A stretch of 64,000 bases of DNA from Corynebacterium uropygiale (GCF_021568315.1 NZ_JAKGSI010000001.1:496001-560000), one strand, 5' to 3'; shown: positions 44,178 to 53,508, counted from the stretch's first letter. Notes: generated by a model not told the origin, from the sequence alone. A program made the numbers and translations.

Positions 44178-45637
44178 GCGGTCACTCCGTAGTCGGTGAG
44201 GTTGAGGGTGCGGGTGAGGTCGTGGTACTCGGCGACGTTGCCGGACCAGTTGTTGATGACGACGCCGTCGGCGTTCTTGTACCAGGAGGAGCAATCCGCG
44301 GAGAAGGCGGATTTCTGCAGGTCAGCCTGGGTCTTCTCGGCAAAGGCGCGGAGGACGGAGCTGTCGACGTCGAGCGGTTGATCCGGGTGCGCGCGCAGGT
44401 GCGCGATGGCCTGGCTGATGTAGCGATCCTGGGCCTCGAGCATGGCCACGACGGAGTGGTGGTTGAGGTTCGTGTTCGGGCCGTAGAGGAGGAAGAGGTT
44501 GGGGAAGCCGTCGACGGCCATCCCGAGGTAGGCCTCGGGGGTGGAGCCCCAGCGCTCCTTGAGGTCAACGCCGCCCCGGCCCGTGATCGCGAGCTCCCCC
44601 TGGAAGGCCTGGCTGTGGAAGCCGGTGCCGAAGATGATGACGTCGCACTCGTGGAGGACCCCGTCGGTGGTGCGGATCCCGCGGGGCGTGATCTCCTCGA
44701 TGGCGGTGGTCTCCAGGCTGACGTTCTCCCGGTTGAAGGTGGGATAGAACTCATCGGAGCGGAGGATCCGCTTGCAACCGAAGGCGAAGGTGGGGGTGAG
44801 CTTCTCGACGAGCTCCGGGTCATTCACCTGGTTGCGGAGGTGCTCGAGCGCCTGCTGGACGCCCTCCTCCGCGGCCTCGGTGCCCTGGCGGGTGCGCTCG
44901 ATGCCGGCCTCGCGCATCTCGTGGATCTCGGTGCGGATGGCCCGGTAGGAGTCGGGGTTCTCGTGGAACTCCTTGCGCTCTTCCTCGGTGAAGACCACCT
45001 GGTTGCGCGGGAGGATGTAATTCGCCGAGCGCTGGAACACGGTGAGATGCGCGGCGACCTTCGCCACCTCCGGGACGAACTGCACCGCGGAGGCCGCGTT
45101 CCCGATCACCGCCACCCGGCGGCCCTCGAGCGGCACGTCATGGCGCCACTCGGCGGAGTGGAAGGACTCGCCCTCGAAGCTCTCCAGCCCGGGGAAGTCC
45201 GGGATCTTCGGTTGCGAGAGCTGCCCCCACGCCCCGATGAAGGTGCGGCCCAGGATCGTCTCTCCCGCGGCGGTGTGGAACTCCCACAGGGCGCGCTCCT
45301 CATCCCAGCGGGCCTCCGTGACCCGGGTGTTGAGGCGGATGTGTTCGTCGAGGTCAAACGCCTTCGCGAGGGCGAGGAGGTAGCCGAGCATCTCATCGCG
45401 CCCGGCGTACATGCAGGAGACGTCGAGGTTGAGGAAGTAGCTGTAGCAATAAATGAGGGCCTGGGTGTCGCAGGCGGCGCCGGGGTAGTTGTTGTCGCGC
45501 CAGACGCCGCCGATCTGCTCGGCGGCCTCGAGGATGAGGAAGTTGTCCTGGCCGTCGCGGGTGAGCTGGGCTCCCTGGCCCAGGCCGCCGTAGCCGGCGC
45601 CGACGATCACTGCGTCATAGATGTGCGGGGTGCTCAT
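44174..45637 (-). CDS. Baeyer-Villiger-type flavin monooxygenase
   Basis: This 487-residue FAD/NADPH enzyme has the FAD loop AVIVGAGYGGLGQGAQL, the second dinucleotide motif VAVIGNAASAVQFVPE, and the fingerprint F-x-G-x3-H-x3-W (FEGESFHSAEWRHD, with Arg where Pro or Asp is common). LEAAEQIGGVWRDNNYPGAACDTQ and the C-terminal FLLYGPNTNLNHHSVV are typical of class B oxygenases such as cyclohexanone or hydroxyacetophenone monooxygenase. It would insert oxygen next to a carbonyl. The hydrolase and dehydrogenase downstream in the operon can process the ester. The start codon is ATG 45637 with AAGGAGAA upstream. Substrate unknown. Confidence 0.87.
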   Translation of the reverse strand: MSTPHIYDAVIVGAGYGGLGQGAQLTRDGQDNFLILEAAEQIGGVWRDNNYPGAACDTQALIYCYSYFLNLDVSCMYAGRDEMLGYLLALAKAFDLDEHIRLNTRVTEARWDEERALWEFHTAAGETILGRTFIGAWGQLSQPKIPDFPGLESFEGESFHSAEWRHDVPLEGRRVAVIGNAASAVQFVPEVAKVAAHLTVFQRSANYILPRNQVVFTEEERKEFHENPDSYRAIRTEIHEMREAGIERTRQGTEAAEEGVQQALEHLRNQVNDPELVEKLTPTFAFGCKRILRSDEFYPTFNRENVSLETTAIEEITPRGIRTTDGVLHECDVIIFGTGFHSQAFQGELAITGRGGVDLKERWGSTPEAYLGMAVDGFPNLFLLYGPNTNLNHHSVVAMLEAQDRYISQAIAHLRAHPDQPLDVDSSVLRAFAEKTQADLQKSAFSADCSSWYKNADGVVINNWSGNVAEYHDLTRTLNLTDYGVTA

Positions 45638-45664
45638 GGTTGGTGTTCTCCTTTGTGGTGGGGT

Positions 45665-46993
45665 TTATCGGGTGGCGCGCAGGGCCTCGGTGAGGACGCC
45701 GAGCCCGTCGCGGAGCAGCTCCTCGCTGATGACCAGCGGCGGGAGCATGCGGATGACGTTGGAATCGAGGCCGCAGACGAGGGTGATCACGCCCTGCTCG
45801 CGGCAGCGGGCGGCCACCTGGGCGGTGCGTGCGCTCGCGGGTTCGCCCTCGGCGTCGAGGAGTTCGACGGCCATCATGGCGCCGCGTCCGCGCAGCTCAG
45901 CGACGGTTCCCTCCTCGACGAGCGGCCCGAGCTCCTCGCGCACGATCTCTTCGATCCGCCGGGCGCGCTCCAGGAGCCCCTCCTCCTCGATGACCTGCAG
46001 GGTGGCAAGCGCCGCCGCGCAGGCGACGGGGTTGCCCGCATAGGTGCCGCCGAGGGATCCCGGCCCGGGCGCGTCCATGATCTCGGCGCGCCCGGTCACG
46101 GCGGAGAGCGGCATGCCCCCGGCCACGCCCTTGGCGATGGTGATGAGGTCCGGGTCCAGGTCCTCGTGCTCGGAGGCGAACCACTGCCCGGTGCGGGCCA
46201 CCCCGGCCTGGATCTCGTCGAGGATGAAGAGCACGCCGTTCTCGCGGCACCACTCCTGAAGCGCCGGGAGGAAGCCGGGCGCGGGGACGACGAAGCCGCC
46301 CTCGCCCTGGATGGGCTCGATGACCACGCAGGCGAGGTCCTCCGTGCCGATGTTCTGCTCAATGGAGCGGATGGTGCGGGCTGCGGCGGTGGGGCCGTCG
46401 AGCCCATCGCGCAGCGGATAGGAAGAGGGCAGGCGGTACACATCCCCGGCGAAGCTGCCGAAGCCCGCCTTGTACGGGGTGTGCTTGGCGGTCATCGCGA
46501 GGGTGAGGTTGGTGCGGCCGTGGAAGGCGCGGTCAAAGACCACCACCCGGTTCTTGCCCGTGGCAGCCCGCGCGATCTTCACCGCGTTCTCGATGGCCTC
46601 CGCCCCCGTGGAGAAGAGCGCCGTGCGGGTCTCGCCGCGCGTCGGGGAGAGCGCGTTGAGGCGGGCGCTCACGTCGATGAAGCTCTGATAGGGGACGTTG
46701 AGGAAGCACGTGTGGGTGAGCGCCTGGGCTGCCTTGCCGATGGCCTCGACGACGGCCGGGTGCGCGTTCCCCACCGTCGTGACCCCGATGCCGGAGGCGA
46801 AGTCGATGAGCTGGTTGCCGTCGACGTCGCGGAGGATGGCCCCCTCCCCGTCGACGATGTACGCGGGGAGCCCGGGCTGCAGGGCGCGGGCGCAGGTCTC
46901 GGCGCGCTGCTCCTCGAGGGCGAGGCTGGCGGGCCCGGGGATGGCCGTGACGACGCGCCGCTCCTGCGCGAGCCGTCGGGATGATGTGTGCAT
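45665..46993 (-). CDS. gabT: 4-aminobutyrate-type aminotransferase (class III)
   Basis: This 442-residue PLP enzyme transfers an omega-amino group to 2-oxoglutarate. Its motifs include DFASGIGVTTVGNAHPAVV, the cofactor loop FSTGAEAIENAVKIAR, VVIEPIQGEGGFV, LFILDEIQAGVARTGQ and the PLP-lysine segment ITIAKGVAGGMPLSA. It resembles GabT closely (the usual substrate is 4-aminobutyrate, giving succinate semialdehyde), but no semialdehyde dehydrogenase (gabD) or GABA permease of the usual kind accompanies it. Therefore a different omega-amino acid or diamine-derived substrate made by this pathway is possible. ATG 46993 is preferred; ATG 47029 would add 12 residues. It heads the operon, divergent from the PucR-type gene. 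Confidence 0.85.
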   Translation of the reverse strand: MHTSSRRLAQERRVVTAIPGPASLALEEQRAETCARALQPGLPAYIVDGEGAILRDVDGNQLIDFASGIGVTTVGNAHPAVVEAIGKAAQALTHTCFLNVPYQSFIDVSARLNALSPTRGETRTALFSTGAEAIENAVKIARAATGKNRVVVFDRAFHGRTNLTLAMTAKHTPYKAGFGSFAGDVYRLPSSYPLRDGLDGPTAAARTIRSIEQNIGTEDLACVVIEPIQGEGGFVVPAPGFLPALQEWCRENGVLFILDEIQAGVARTGQWFASEHEDLDPDLITIAKGVAGGMPLSAVTGRAEIMDAPGPGSLGGTYAGNPVACAAALATLQVIEEEGLLERARRIEEIVREELGPLVEEGTVAELRGRGAMMAVELLDAEGEPASARTAQVAARCREQGVITLVCGLDSNVIRMLPPLVISEELLRDGLGVLTEALRATR

Positions 46994-47079
46994 GACGCTC
47001 CAATCCTCAGGGAATGTGATGGGGGTCATTATGGGGGGAGGGGGAAGTGCCGCGATATCGACAATCTGGCTAAGATAGC

Positions 47080-47093
47080 GGAGAGTTTTCTCC
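47080..47093. promoter_or_regulatory. Palindrome between gabT and the PucR-type gene
   Basis: GGAGA-GTTT-TCTCC is a 5-4-5 inverted repeat in the 127-bp divergent gap, about 28 bases before the PucR-type start. It is a candidate operator; the repeat is short, so support is weak. Confidence 0.3.
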
Positions 47094-47120
47094 ACAGTGG
47101 AGCTTTACGGAGGTTTACGA

Positions 47121-48650
47121 TTGCCCGCCCCGCTTCATGTCACCCTCGTTGACGGCGCCCGCGATACCGCCTCGGTGAGCGTCGCCTGGCTCTCCCACCA
47201 GCGCAGATTGGGGATCACGGTGCTGCACGACACGGGCGCGAGCTTCTCGGTCATCCACCCCTGCGAGCTCACGGATCCCCAGCGCTACCTCGTCGATGGG
47301 TGCGTCGTCATGCTCACCGGCATCGCCTTCGCCGACGCCCCGGAGAAGCTCGCGGAGCACGTGCGGGCCCTCGGGCGCGCCGGGGTGGCGGGGGTGGGTC
47401 TGGGCGTGGGCGTCGCGGTGACCGAGGTGCCGCCGGGGATGGTGGAGGCCGCCCAGGAGAGCGGGGTGTCGCTTTTCGTCGTCCCCTTGGAGACGCCCTT
47501 CATCCAGGTGCTCCAGACGGTGCAGGAGGAGCTGGCCCGGCAGCGCAATCGCAGCCGCGAGCTCCTCTGGGGAGCGCAGGAGCGGCTCAATGGGGCGGCG
47601 AATTCCGGTGGCCTCGAGCTGCTCCTCAAGGAGGCCTCGGCCAGCATCGCGGCCCACGTGCTGCTCCTTGATAACGACGGCCGCATCGCGGCGCAGGCCT
47701 GGCACGGTGGCGTCCCATCGATCGGGGTGGAGGAGGTCCGCCGCCTCGTGCGCGAGGACCCCTTGACGATGGCCACCCGCATCGGCTCGCTCACCGCCCT
47801 CGTCCACCACGTCGGCGAGGAAGGGGAGCGCAGCCACCGGCTCATCGCGGTCTCCCGCCAGGTGCTTGGCCCCGATAGCCGCGCCCTCCTGCGCCATTGC
47901 GCGGGCCTCGCGGAGCTCATCGTGAAGCGTCCGGCGCAGTATCGCGCGATCCACCAGGAACTCAACACGCTGGCGCTGGCCATCCAGCTGGGCCTCACGA
48001 AGGACCCCGGCGAAACCCGGATGAAGCTCTTCCGCAGCGCCGCCGATAGCCGCGGCACCATCCGGCCGGCGCTCATTGTGGCGGAGCAGCCGCGCTCGCT
48101 GCAGCGCGTGCTCTCGGGTATCAACGATGCCCTCGAGCAGGTGGGCCGCCTCCTCTTCGCCATTCGGATTGATCCCCGCATGGCGTTCGCGGTGTTCCGT
48201 GGGGACCGCAGCGCCGCGGAGGTGTATGAGCTCATGGCGGCCTCGCATGGGAGCGCGCGGATCGCGATTGGGAACACCGTGAGTTGGCGGGAACTCTCCA
48301 TGGAGGTGATCCGTCAGCTCGAGCGGATGGTGTTGCGGACCCGTCCGGGGGAGTGGGTGGGGCCGTCGGCGCGGGGTGTGGACTGGATGCTAGAGGCCCC
48401 GGTGCGGGAGGCACTCAGCCGTCGAGTGCACGAAACGTGGGGGCGCCTCGCCGCGCATGATAGCGAATTGGAGCGCACCCTGGAGGCCTTCCTTCGCCAC
48501 ATGGGAAATATCAGCCACACTGCCTCTGAGCTGCAGATTCACCGCCATACGGTCTCCAAGCGGGTGCGTCTGATCGAGGAGGTGCTGGAGGTGGACCTCG
48601 ATGATCCGGTGACGCGCGCCGAGTTGCTCGTCGTGGCGCAGGCGCGCTGA
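47121..48650 (+). CDS. PucR-family transcriptional regulator
   Basis: This 509-residue protein has an N-terminal PucR domain (HVTLVDGARDTASVSVAWL, HPCELTDPQRYLVDGCVVML), a GGDEF-like/CdaR central segment (about 310-400) and a C-terminal PucR-type helix-turn-helix (ERTLEAFLRHMGNISHTASE, then LQIHRHTVSKRVRLIEEVL). Such regulators activate purine, amino-acid or GABA-use operons when the inducer is present, often autoregulated from a divergent promoter. TTG 47121 is chosen because GGAGG lies 7 bases upstream; a GTG at 47097 has no ribosome site. It most likely controls the six-gene operon facing it. Confidence 0.85.
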   Translation: MPAPLHVTLVDGARDTASVSVAWLSHQRRLGITVLHDTGASFSVIHPCELTDPQRYLVDGCVVMLTGIAFADAPEKLAEHVRALGRAGVAGVGLGVGVAVTEVPPGMVEAAQESGVSLFVVPLETPFIQVLQTVQEELARQRNRSRELLWGAQERLNGAANSGGLELLLKEASASIAAHVLLLDNDGRIAAQAWHGGVPSIGVEEVRRLVREDPLTMATRIGSLTALVHHVGEEGERSHRLIAVSRQVLGPDSRALLRHCAGLAELIVKRPAQYRAIHQELNTLALAIQLGLTKDPGETRMKLFRSAADSRGTIRPALIVAEQPRSLQRVLSGINDALEQVGRLLFAIRIDPRMAFAVFRGDRSAAEVYELMAASHGSARIAIGNTVSWRELSMEVIRQLERMVLRTRPGEWVGPSARGVDWMLEAPVREALSRRVHETWGRLAAHDSELERTLEAFLRHMGNISHTASELQIHRHTVSKRVRLIEEVLEVDLDDPVTRAELLVVAQAR

Positions 48651-48771
48651 GGGGTGTGCGGCCGGAGGGCGTGCAACACGGCAGCGGGGCGGCGTCGCGC
48701 TAACGCCTACGTTGGTGTAAGCTACCCCTCCGTAAGTATCTGCCTTTCTCGGAAGGGAGCTTCGCAACGCC

Positions 48772-49830
48772 ATGCGCACCAGGACCCGCGACGGGCTTGC
48801 CAACGTTCGTCACGTGCTCCGACGATTCACCTCACCCCTGCTGCCGGATGACTACACCCAGCTCATCAACCCGTTGTGGTCTCAGCGGGAGCTCCGCGGC
48901 CGAATTCTGAGCGTTGAGCGCGGCGCTCACGACACGGTCCACCTGCGCATCGCACCTGGCTGGGGCGTGCCGGTCGACTTCCACGCCGGGCAATACATCG
49001 GGATCGGCGTGCCCGTCGATGGGCGATTCGTCTGGCGCAGCTACTCTCTGACCACCGCGCCGGAAACCTCCGACGGGATCTTCGCCATCACGGTGCGCGC
49101 GGTGGAACGAGGAAAGCTCTCCACCCACCTGGTGAGGACCATGCCCTCCGGACAGCCCATCCGCCTGGCTGCCCCTGCCGGAGACTTCCATCTCACAGAC
49201 CCGCTGCCCCCGCGCCTGGCGTTCATCTCCGCGGGAACGGGCATCACGCCGGTGGTGTCCATGCTGCGCTCCTTGAGGGAGCGGGGCCTGGAATCGGATG
49301 TGGCCGTTGTCCACTCCGTGCACTCCCGGGAGGACCTGCTCTTTGAGGAGGACCTGCGCGCCTGGGACGCCACCATCCGCATCACGTCGGAGGAGGGGCG
49401 GCTCGGCCCCGAGGACCTCCACGCGCTCATCCCCGACCTGCCCTCCAGGGTGATCTATGCCTGTGGGCCGGGCGCCATGCTCACTGATCTTGAGGAATGG
49501 GCGAAGGCACACGACGCCGACATCCGCACTGAGCGCTTCGTCCTCGATCGCGACTCCGACGCCCAAGGCGGCACAGTGCGCTTCCTCCGCGGCGGCACGG
49601 AGGAACGCGCCGTGCGGGAGGTCGACGGCTCTACGACGCTCCTCGAAGCTGGTGAGGACGCTGGTGTGAACCTCCCCTTCGGCTGCCGCATGGGCATCTG
49701 CCAGACCTGCGTGCGCCCGGTGCTCGAGGGCGAGGTCCGCAACCTCCGCACCGGGGAGACCCACGGCCCCGGCGAGCGCATCCAGACCTGCATCTGCGTG
49801 CCGGCCGGGCCCGTGAGCCTCGACGTCTAA
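48772..49830 (+). CDS. Ferredoxin reductase with C-terminal 2Fe-2S domain (desaturase electron donor)
   Basis: This 352-residue protein has an FAD domain (AGQYIGIGVPVDGRFVWRSYSLT; RSYS is the FAD-binding motif), an NAD(P)H domain (FISAGTGITPVVSMLRSL, IYACGPGAM) and a plant-type ferredoxin (FGCRMGICQTC and final IQTCIC ligands, about 306-343). It passes electrons from NAD(P)H to the desaturase encoded 27 bases downstream, an arrangement equal to Rv3230c-desA3 in M. tuberculosis. A possible -10 (TAAGCT 48718-48723) lies upstream; GGAAGGGAG is rather far from ATG 48772. The pair should make oleoyl-type chains. Confidence 0.9.
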   Translation: MRTRTRDGLANVRHVLRRFTSPLLPDDYTQLINPLWSQRELRGRILSVERGAHDTVHLRIAPGWGVPVDFHAGQYIGIGVPVDGRFVWRSYSLTTAPETSDGIFAITVRAVERGKLSTHLVRTMPSGQPIRLAAPAGDFHLTDPLPPRLAFISAGTGITPVVSMLRSLRERGLESDVAVVHSVHSREDLLFEEDLRAWDATIRITSEEGRLGPEDLHALIPDLPSRVIYACGPGAMLTDLEEWAKAHDADIRTERFVLDRDSDAQGGTVRFLRGGTEERAVREVDGSTTLLEAGEDAGVNLPFGCRMGICQTCVRPVLEGEVRNLRTGETHGPGERIQTCICVPAGPVSLDV

Positions 49831-49857
49831 CAACCACTTACCCGTGAAAGGACCCTC

Positions 49858-51147
49858 ATGGCTATCGACAACATCCGCGCCTATTCGCACCTCACCGACG
49901 AGGACATCCGCGAGATCGGCCGCCGCCTCGACGAGATCGAGCGCGAAGTCACCGAATCCCTCGGCGCCAAAGACGCCCGCTATATCCGCACCCTCATTCG
50001 GGTTCAGCGCAGCCTCGAGGCCGCCGGTCGCGTGAGCCTCATGTTCTCCTCCCGCAAGCCCGCGTGGGCGCTGGGCGTCGGCCTGCTCAGCCTCTCGAAA
50101 ATCCTCGAGAACCTGGAGATCGGCCACAACGTCATGCACGGTCAGTGGGACTGGATGAACGACCCGGAAATCCACTCCTCCACCTGGGAGTGGGACAACG
50201 TCTGCCCCTCCTCGCAGTGGATGCACACCCACAACTACATCCACCACACTTTCACCAACATTCTCGGCATGGACGACGACGTGGGATACGGCATCCTCCG
50301 CGTCACCAGGGATCGCCGCTGGTCAACCTTCCACGCCGCCCAGCCGTTGACCAATCTCGTGCTGGCCTCCCTCTTCCAGTGGGCGGTGGGATTTTACGAC
50401 GTACAACTCGGCCGTCTCTTCACCGGGCGCGCCACATGGGAGGAAACGAAGCCGAAGTTCTATGAGACCCTCGGCAAGATCGGTCGCCAAACCCTCCGCG
50501 ACTATGTGCTCTTCCCTCTCCTCGCCGGCCGCCAAGCCCCCGCCGTCTTTGCCGCCAACCTCACGGCGAACTTCATCCGCAGCGTGTGGGCCTATGCCGT
50601 GATCTTCTGCGGCCACTTCCCCGACGAAACCGAGACCTTCACCAAGGAGCAGTACGCCAACGAAACCCACGACGAGTGGTACCTGCGCCAGATGCTCGGC
50701 TCCGCGAACTTCAGCGGCGGGTGGCTCCTCACCATCCTCTCCGGCAACCTCAACTACCAGATCGAGCACCACCTTTTCCCCACCATGCCCTCCAACCGGC
50801 TGGCCGAGGTGGGCAAGAAAGCGCAGGCGCTCTGCCAGGAGTACGACCTTCCCTATAACATCGACTCCTTCCCGATGCAGCTCGCCAAGGTGCAGCGCAC
50901 CCTGCTGAAGCTCACCCTCCCGAATCGGTTCCTCGCCGCCGACCCCAACAACGCCCCCGAAGTCCGCACCAACCAGGCGTTCACCATCACCGGCGTCGAA
51001 TCCCTCCTCCACGTCGGTCCCGACGCCAGCGGCGCCCGCGCCGGGCTCGCCACCGGGCTCCGGGCCCTCGCCAAGCTGCGCCCCACCGTGGGGGAAGCGC
51101 TGCTCAACTTCACCGGGCGCACCCCGCTCCGGCGCCGCAAGAACTAG
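49858..51147 (+). CDS. desA3: Membrane fatty acid desaturase, DesA3 type
   Basis: This 429-residue diiron desaturase has three histidine boxes: GHNVMHGQW (about residues 94-102), HTHNYIHHTF (about 123-132) and QIEHHLFP (about 301-308). Hydrophobic stretches place the di-iron site at the cytosolic face. In M. tuberculosis DesA3 introduces the 9,10 double bond into stearoyl-CoA with the adjacent reductase; the same is expected here. It is the second gene of the reductase-desaturase operon. Its stop overlaps the stop of convergent rsgA by four bases (CTAG 51144-51147). Confidence 0.9.
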   Translation: MAIDNIRAYSHLTDEDIREIGRRLDEIEREVTESLGAKDARYIRTLIRVQRSLEAAGRVSLMFSSRKPAWALGVGLLSLSKILENLEIGHNVMHGQWDWMNDPEIHSSTWEWDNVCPSSQWMHTHNYIHHTFTNILGMDDDVGYGILRVTRDRRWSTFHAAQPLTNLVLASLFQWAVGFYDVQLGRLFTGRATWEETKPKFYETLGKIGRQTLRDYVLFPLLAGRQAPAVFAANLTANFIRSVWAYAVIFCGHFPDETETFTKEQYANETHDEWYLRQMLGSANFSGGWLLTILSGNLNYQIEHHLFPTMPSNRLAEVGKKAQALCQEYDLPYNIDSFPMQLAKVQRTLLKLTLPNRFLAADPNNAPEVRTNQAFTITGVESLLHVGPDASGARAGLATGLRALAKLRPTVGEALLNFTGRTPLRRRKN

Positions 51148-52182
51148 GTCTCGCGCTCCCACTCGGGGGTGGAGCGCAGCGCCACGAGCAGCCGGCGGAT
51201 AGCGGCCACGCGGCGCCCGCTGGGGGAGGCCGGGTCGATCTCATCCAACGCGCACTCCGGATCGGCGGGCGGCCCGAGGTGGGTGCAGCCGCGCGGGCAG
51301 TCCTCGATGGCCTCGGCGAGGTCGTCGAAGACCTCGAGGACGACGTCGGCGTCGACGTGCGCGAGCCCGAAGGAGCGGATGCCCGGGGTGTCGATGATCC
51401 AGCCCTCATTGAAGGGGAAGGCAACGGATTGGGTGGAGGTGTGCCGGCCCTTGCCCACCCCGGAGACCCGGCCGGTGGCGCGCTCGGCCTCGGGGACCAG
51501 GCGGTTGACCAGCGTGGACTTGCCGACGCCCGAGTGCCCCACGAGGCAGGAGACCTTTCCCCGCGTCGCCTCGAGGAGGGGGGGAGAGCTCATCGTGGAT
51601 CCCGCAGACGATCACCGGCACGTCGAGGTCGCGGAACTCGCCGGCGAACTCCTCCGGGTCGCCGAGGTCCGACTTCGTCAGACAGAGGATCGGCTGGATA
51701 CCGCCCACAAAGGCCGCGATGAGCGAGCGCTCCACGAAGCCCGTCCGGGGCGGCGGATCCGCCACCGCGCACACGATGAGCAGGGTGTCCGCGTTCGCGA
51801 CGACAATCCGCTCATAGGCGTCGTTGTCATCCGCGGTGCGCCGGAGGACCGATCGCCGCTCCTGAAGCAGCACAATCCGCGCGAGGCTGCCGGGGTTCCC
51901 CGAGGTGTCTCCCACGACGCCCACCCGGTCACCCACCTCAATGGCCGTGCGCCCGAGGTGGCGCGCCCGCACGCACTGGACGCGGTGATCGGGGGTGCCG
52001 GGGTGGTCGGCGCCGCCGTCGTCGAGAACCACGCCCCACCGGCCACGATCCTTCGCGACGACCATCCCGAACTGGGCATTCTTGTAGCTCGGGCGGTCCT
52101 TGGTGCGGGGGCGGGAGCGGCCGCGGGCGCGGATCTTGACGTCCGACTCGTCCCATTGCCGTCCCCGGGGTGACCTAGCCAC
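51144..52182 (-). pseudogene. rsgA: Ribosome small subunit GTPase RsgA, split by a frameshift
   Basis: The N-terminal part is in one frame from GTG 52182 ([13 protein letters not shown], the OB-fold with FGMVVAKDRGRWGVVLDD, then VANADTLLIVCAV and LCLTKSDLGDPEE) as far as GIHDELS. The C-terminal part continues in another frame from about 51577 with GKVSCLVGHSGVGKSTLVNRL, HTSTQS, IIDTPGIRSFGL and the Cys-rich zinc knuckle CPRGCTHLGPPADPEC. The break is at a run of seven C on the coding strand (51571-51583 region); deleting one C restores a continuous protein of normal length. It may be a sequencing error, a true mutation, or slippage. RsgA releases RbfA and matures 30S subunits. GTG 52182 overlaps aroA's end by 8 bases. 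Confidence 0.85.
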
Positions 52183-53482
52183 GGACCATCTGCTCCCACA
52201 GGTGAGCGAAGCCCGGGAGGGTCTTGGAGGTTGTTTCGATGTCGTCCACGTGCACTCCTTCCGTGACGAGGCCGAGGAGGGCGCCGGCCGTCGCCATACG
52301 GTGATCAGCATAGGAGTGCCACAGGCCGCCGTGCAGCGGGGCGGGGCGGATGGCCAGGCCGTCGGGTAGCTCCTCGCAGTCCCCGCCCAGGCGGTTGATC
52401 TCCGTGCTCAGCGCCGCGAGCCGATCCGTCTCATGCCCGCGCAGGTGCGCGATGCCGGTGAGCCGGGACTCCGTCTGCGCGAGCGCGCAGAGCGCCGCGA
52501 CGGTGGGGGTGAGCTCCCCGATATCGGACATGTCCATGCGGATCCCCTTGAGCCCCATGCCCGCCGGCGGGCCGCTCAGCGCGAGGGTGAAGTCCGCGCC
52601 CGTGGCCTCCAGCTCCACCTGGCAGCCCATGGACTCGAGGATCGAGCGGATCGCATCGCCCGGCTGGGTAGTGCGCACCGGCCAGTGGGGAATCCGCACC
52701 GTCCCCCCGGTCACGGCCGCGGCGGCGAGGAAGGGGGTGGCGTTGGAGAGGTCGGGCTCGACGCGCCACGTGCGCCCCTCGATCTCGCCGGGCTCGACGC
52801 GCCAGCGATTCGGCTCCGTCTGCACCGTCACTCCCGCCTGGCGGAGCATGTCCACCGTCATGTCGATGTGCGGCAGGGAGGGGAGGCGCCCGCCCTCGTG
52901 GCGGATGGTCATGCCGTGCTCGTAGCGGGCTGCGGCGAGCAGAAGACCGGAGACGAACTGGCTGGACCCCGAGGCGTCAATGCTCACCGTCCCGCCGGGC
53001 GGCGTCCCCTGCGCGTACACCGTGAAGGGCAGCTGCTCGCCGACGACGCTCACGCCGAGCTCCCGGAGGGCGTCGAGGATGGTGGCCATCGGACGCTGGC
53101 GGGCCTGGAGGTCGCCGTCGAAACGCACGGTGCCTGTGGTGAGCGCGGCGATGGGCGGAACAAAGCGCATGACAGTCCCTGCGAGGCCGCAGTCGATGGT
53201 CGCGGAGCGGAAGGGGGCCGGGCGCACGCGGGCGCGGAGCAGGGCGGGGCCGGTGCTCGTGGCCTCGATGTGCGTGCCGAGTTCCTGCAGGGCGCCCATC
53301 ATGAGGCGCGTGTCACGGCTATCGAGGGCATCGACGATGGTGCTCTCCCGGTTCGCGAGCGCCGCGAGGATGAACGCGCGATTCGTAATGGATTTGGACC
53401 CGGGGATGGGTTGCGTCCACTCGATGGGGCCGCGGGCCACAGGGGCGTGCCAGCTCTGGGGATTGTTCACGAGACCAATCAT
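52175..53482 (-). CDS. aroA: 3-phosphoshikimate 1-carboxyvinyltransferase (EPSP synthase)
   Basis: This 435-residue shikimate-pathway enzyme joins phosphoenolpyruvate to shikimate-3-phosphate. Its motifs include [18 protein letters not shown] (about residues 25-42), [58 protein letters not shown] and [17 protein letters not shown]. The SKSxTNR and GxxxTxxR sites are intact; the usual GNAGTAMR is GLAGTVMR, a mild variation. It is divergent from the SRAP gene with only 26 bp between start codons, and rsgA follows with overlap, as in M. tuberculosis (Rv3227-Rv3228). Confidence 0.94.
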   Translation of the reverse strand: MIGLVNNPQSWHAPVARGPIEWTQPIPGSKSITNRAFILAALANRESTIVDALDSRDTRLMMGALQELGTHIEATSTGPALLRARVRPAPFRSATIDCGLAGTVMRFVPPIAALTTGTVRFDGDLQARQRPMATILDALRELGVSVVGEQLPFTVYAQGTPPGGTVSIDASGSSQFVSGLLLAAARYEHGMTIRHEGGRLPSLPHIDMTVDMLRQAGVTVQTEPNRWRVEPGEIEGRTWRVEPDLSNATPFLAAAAVTGGTVRIPHWPVRTTQPGDAIRSILESMGCQVELEATGADFTLALSGPPAGMGLKGIRMDMSDIGELTPTVAALCALAQTESRLTGIAHLRGHETDRLAALSTEINRLGGDCEELPDGLAIRPAPLHGGLWHSYADHRMATAGALLGLVTEGVHVDDIETTSKTLPGFAHLWEQMVRG

Positions 53483-53490
53483 AGGGGGAG

Positions 53491-53500
53491 GGCCTACACT
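53491..53500. promoter_or_regulatory. Overlapping divergent -10 elements (aroA / SRAP gene)
   Basis: Plus-strand TACACT (53495-53500) ends 8 bases before ATG 53509. Minus-strand TAGGCC (53496-53491), a five-of-six match to TANNNT in position, ends 8 bases before ATG 53482. They share the TA at 53495-53496, the same geometry as at 13559-13568. Confidence 0.45.
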
Positions 53501-53508
53501 GTGGTCCT

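Noticed and set aside
44222-46984. 920-codon plus-strand open frame across the monooxygenase and aminotransferase genes
   Set aside because: Antisense shadow spanning two genes whose motifs are clear on the minus strand.
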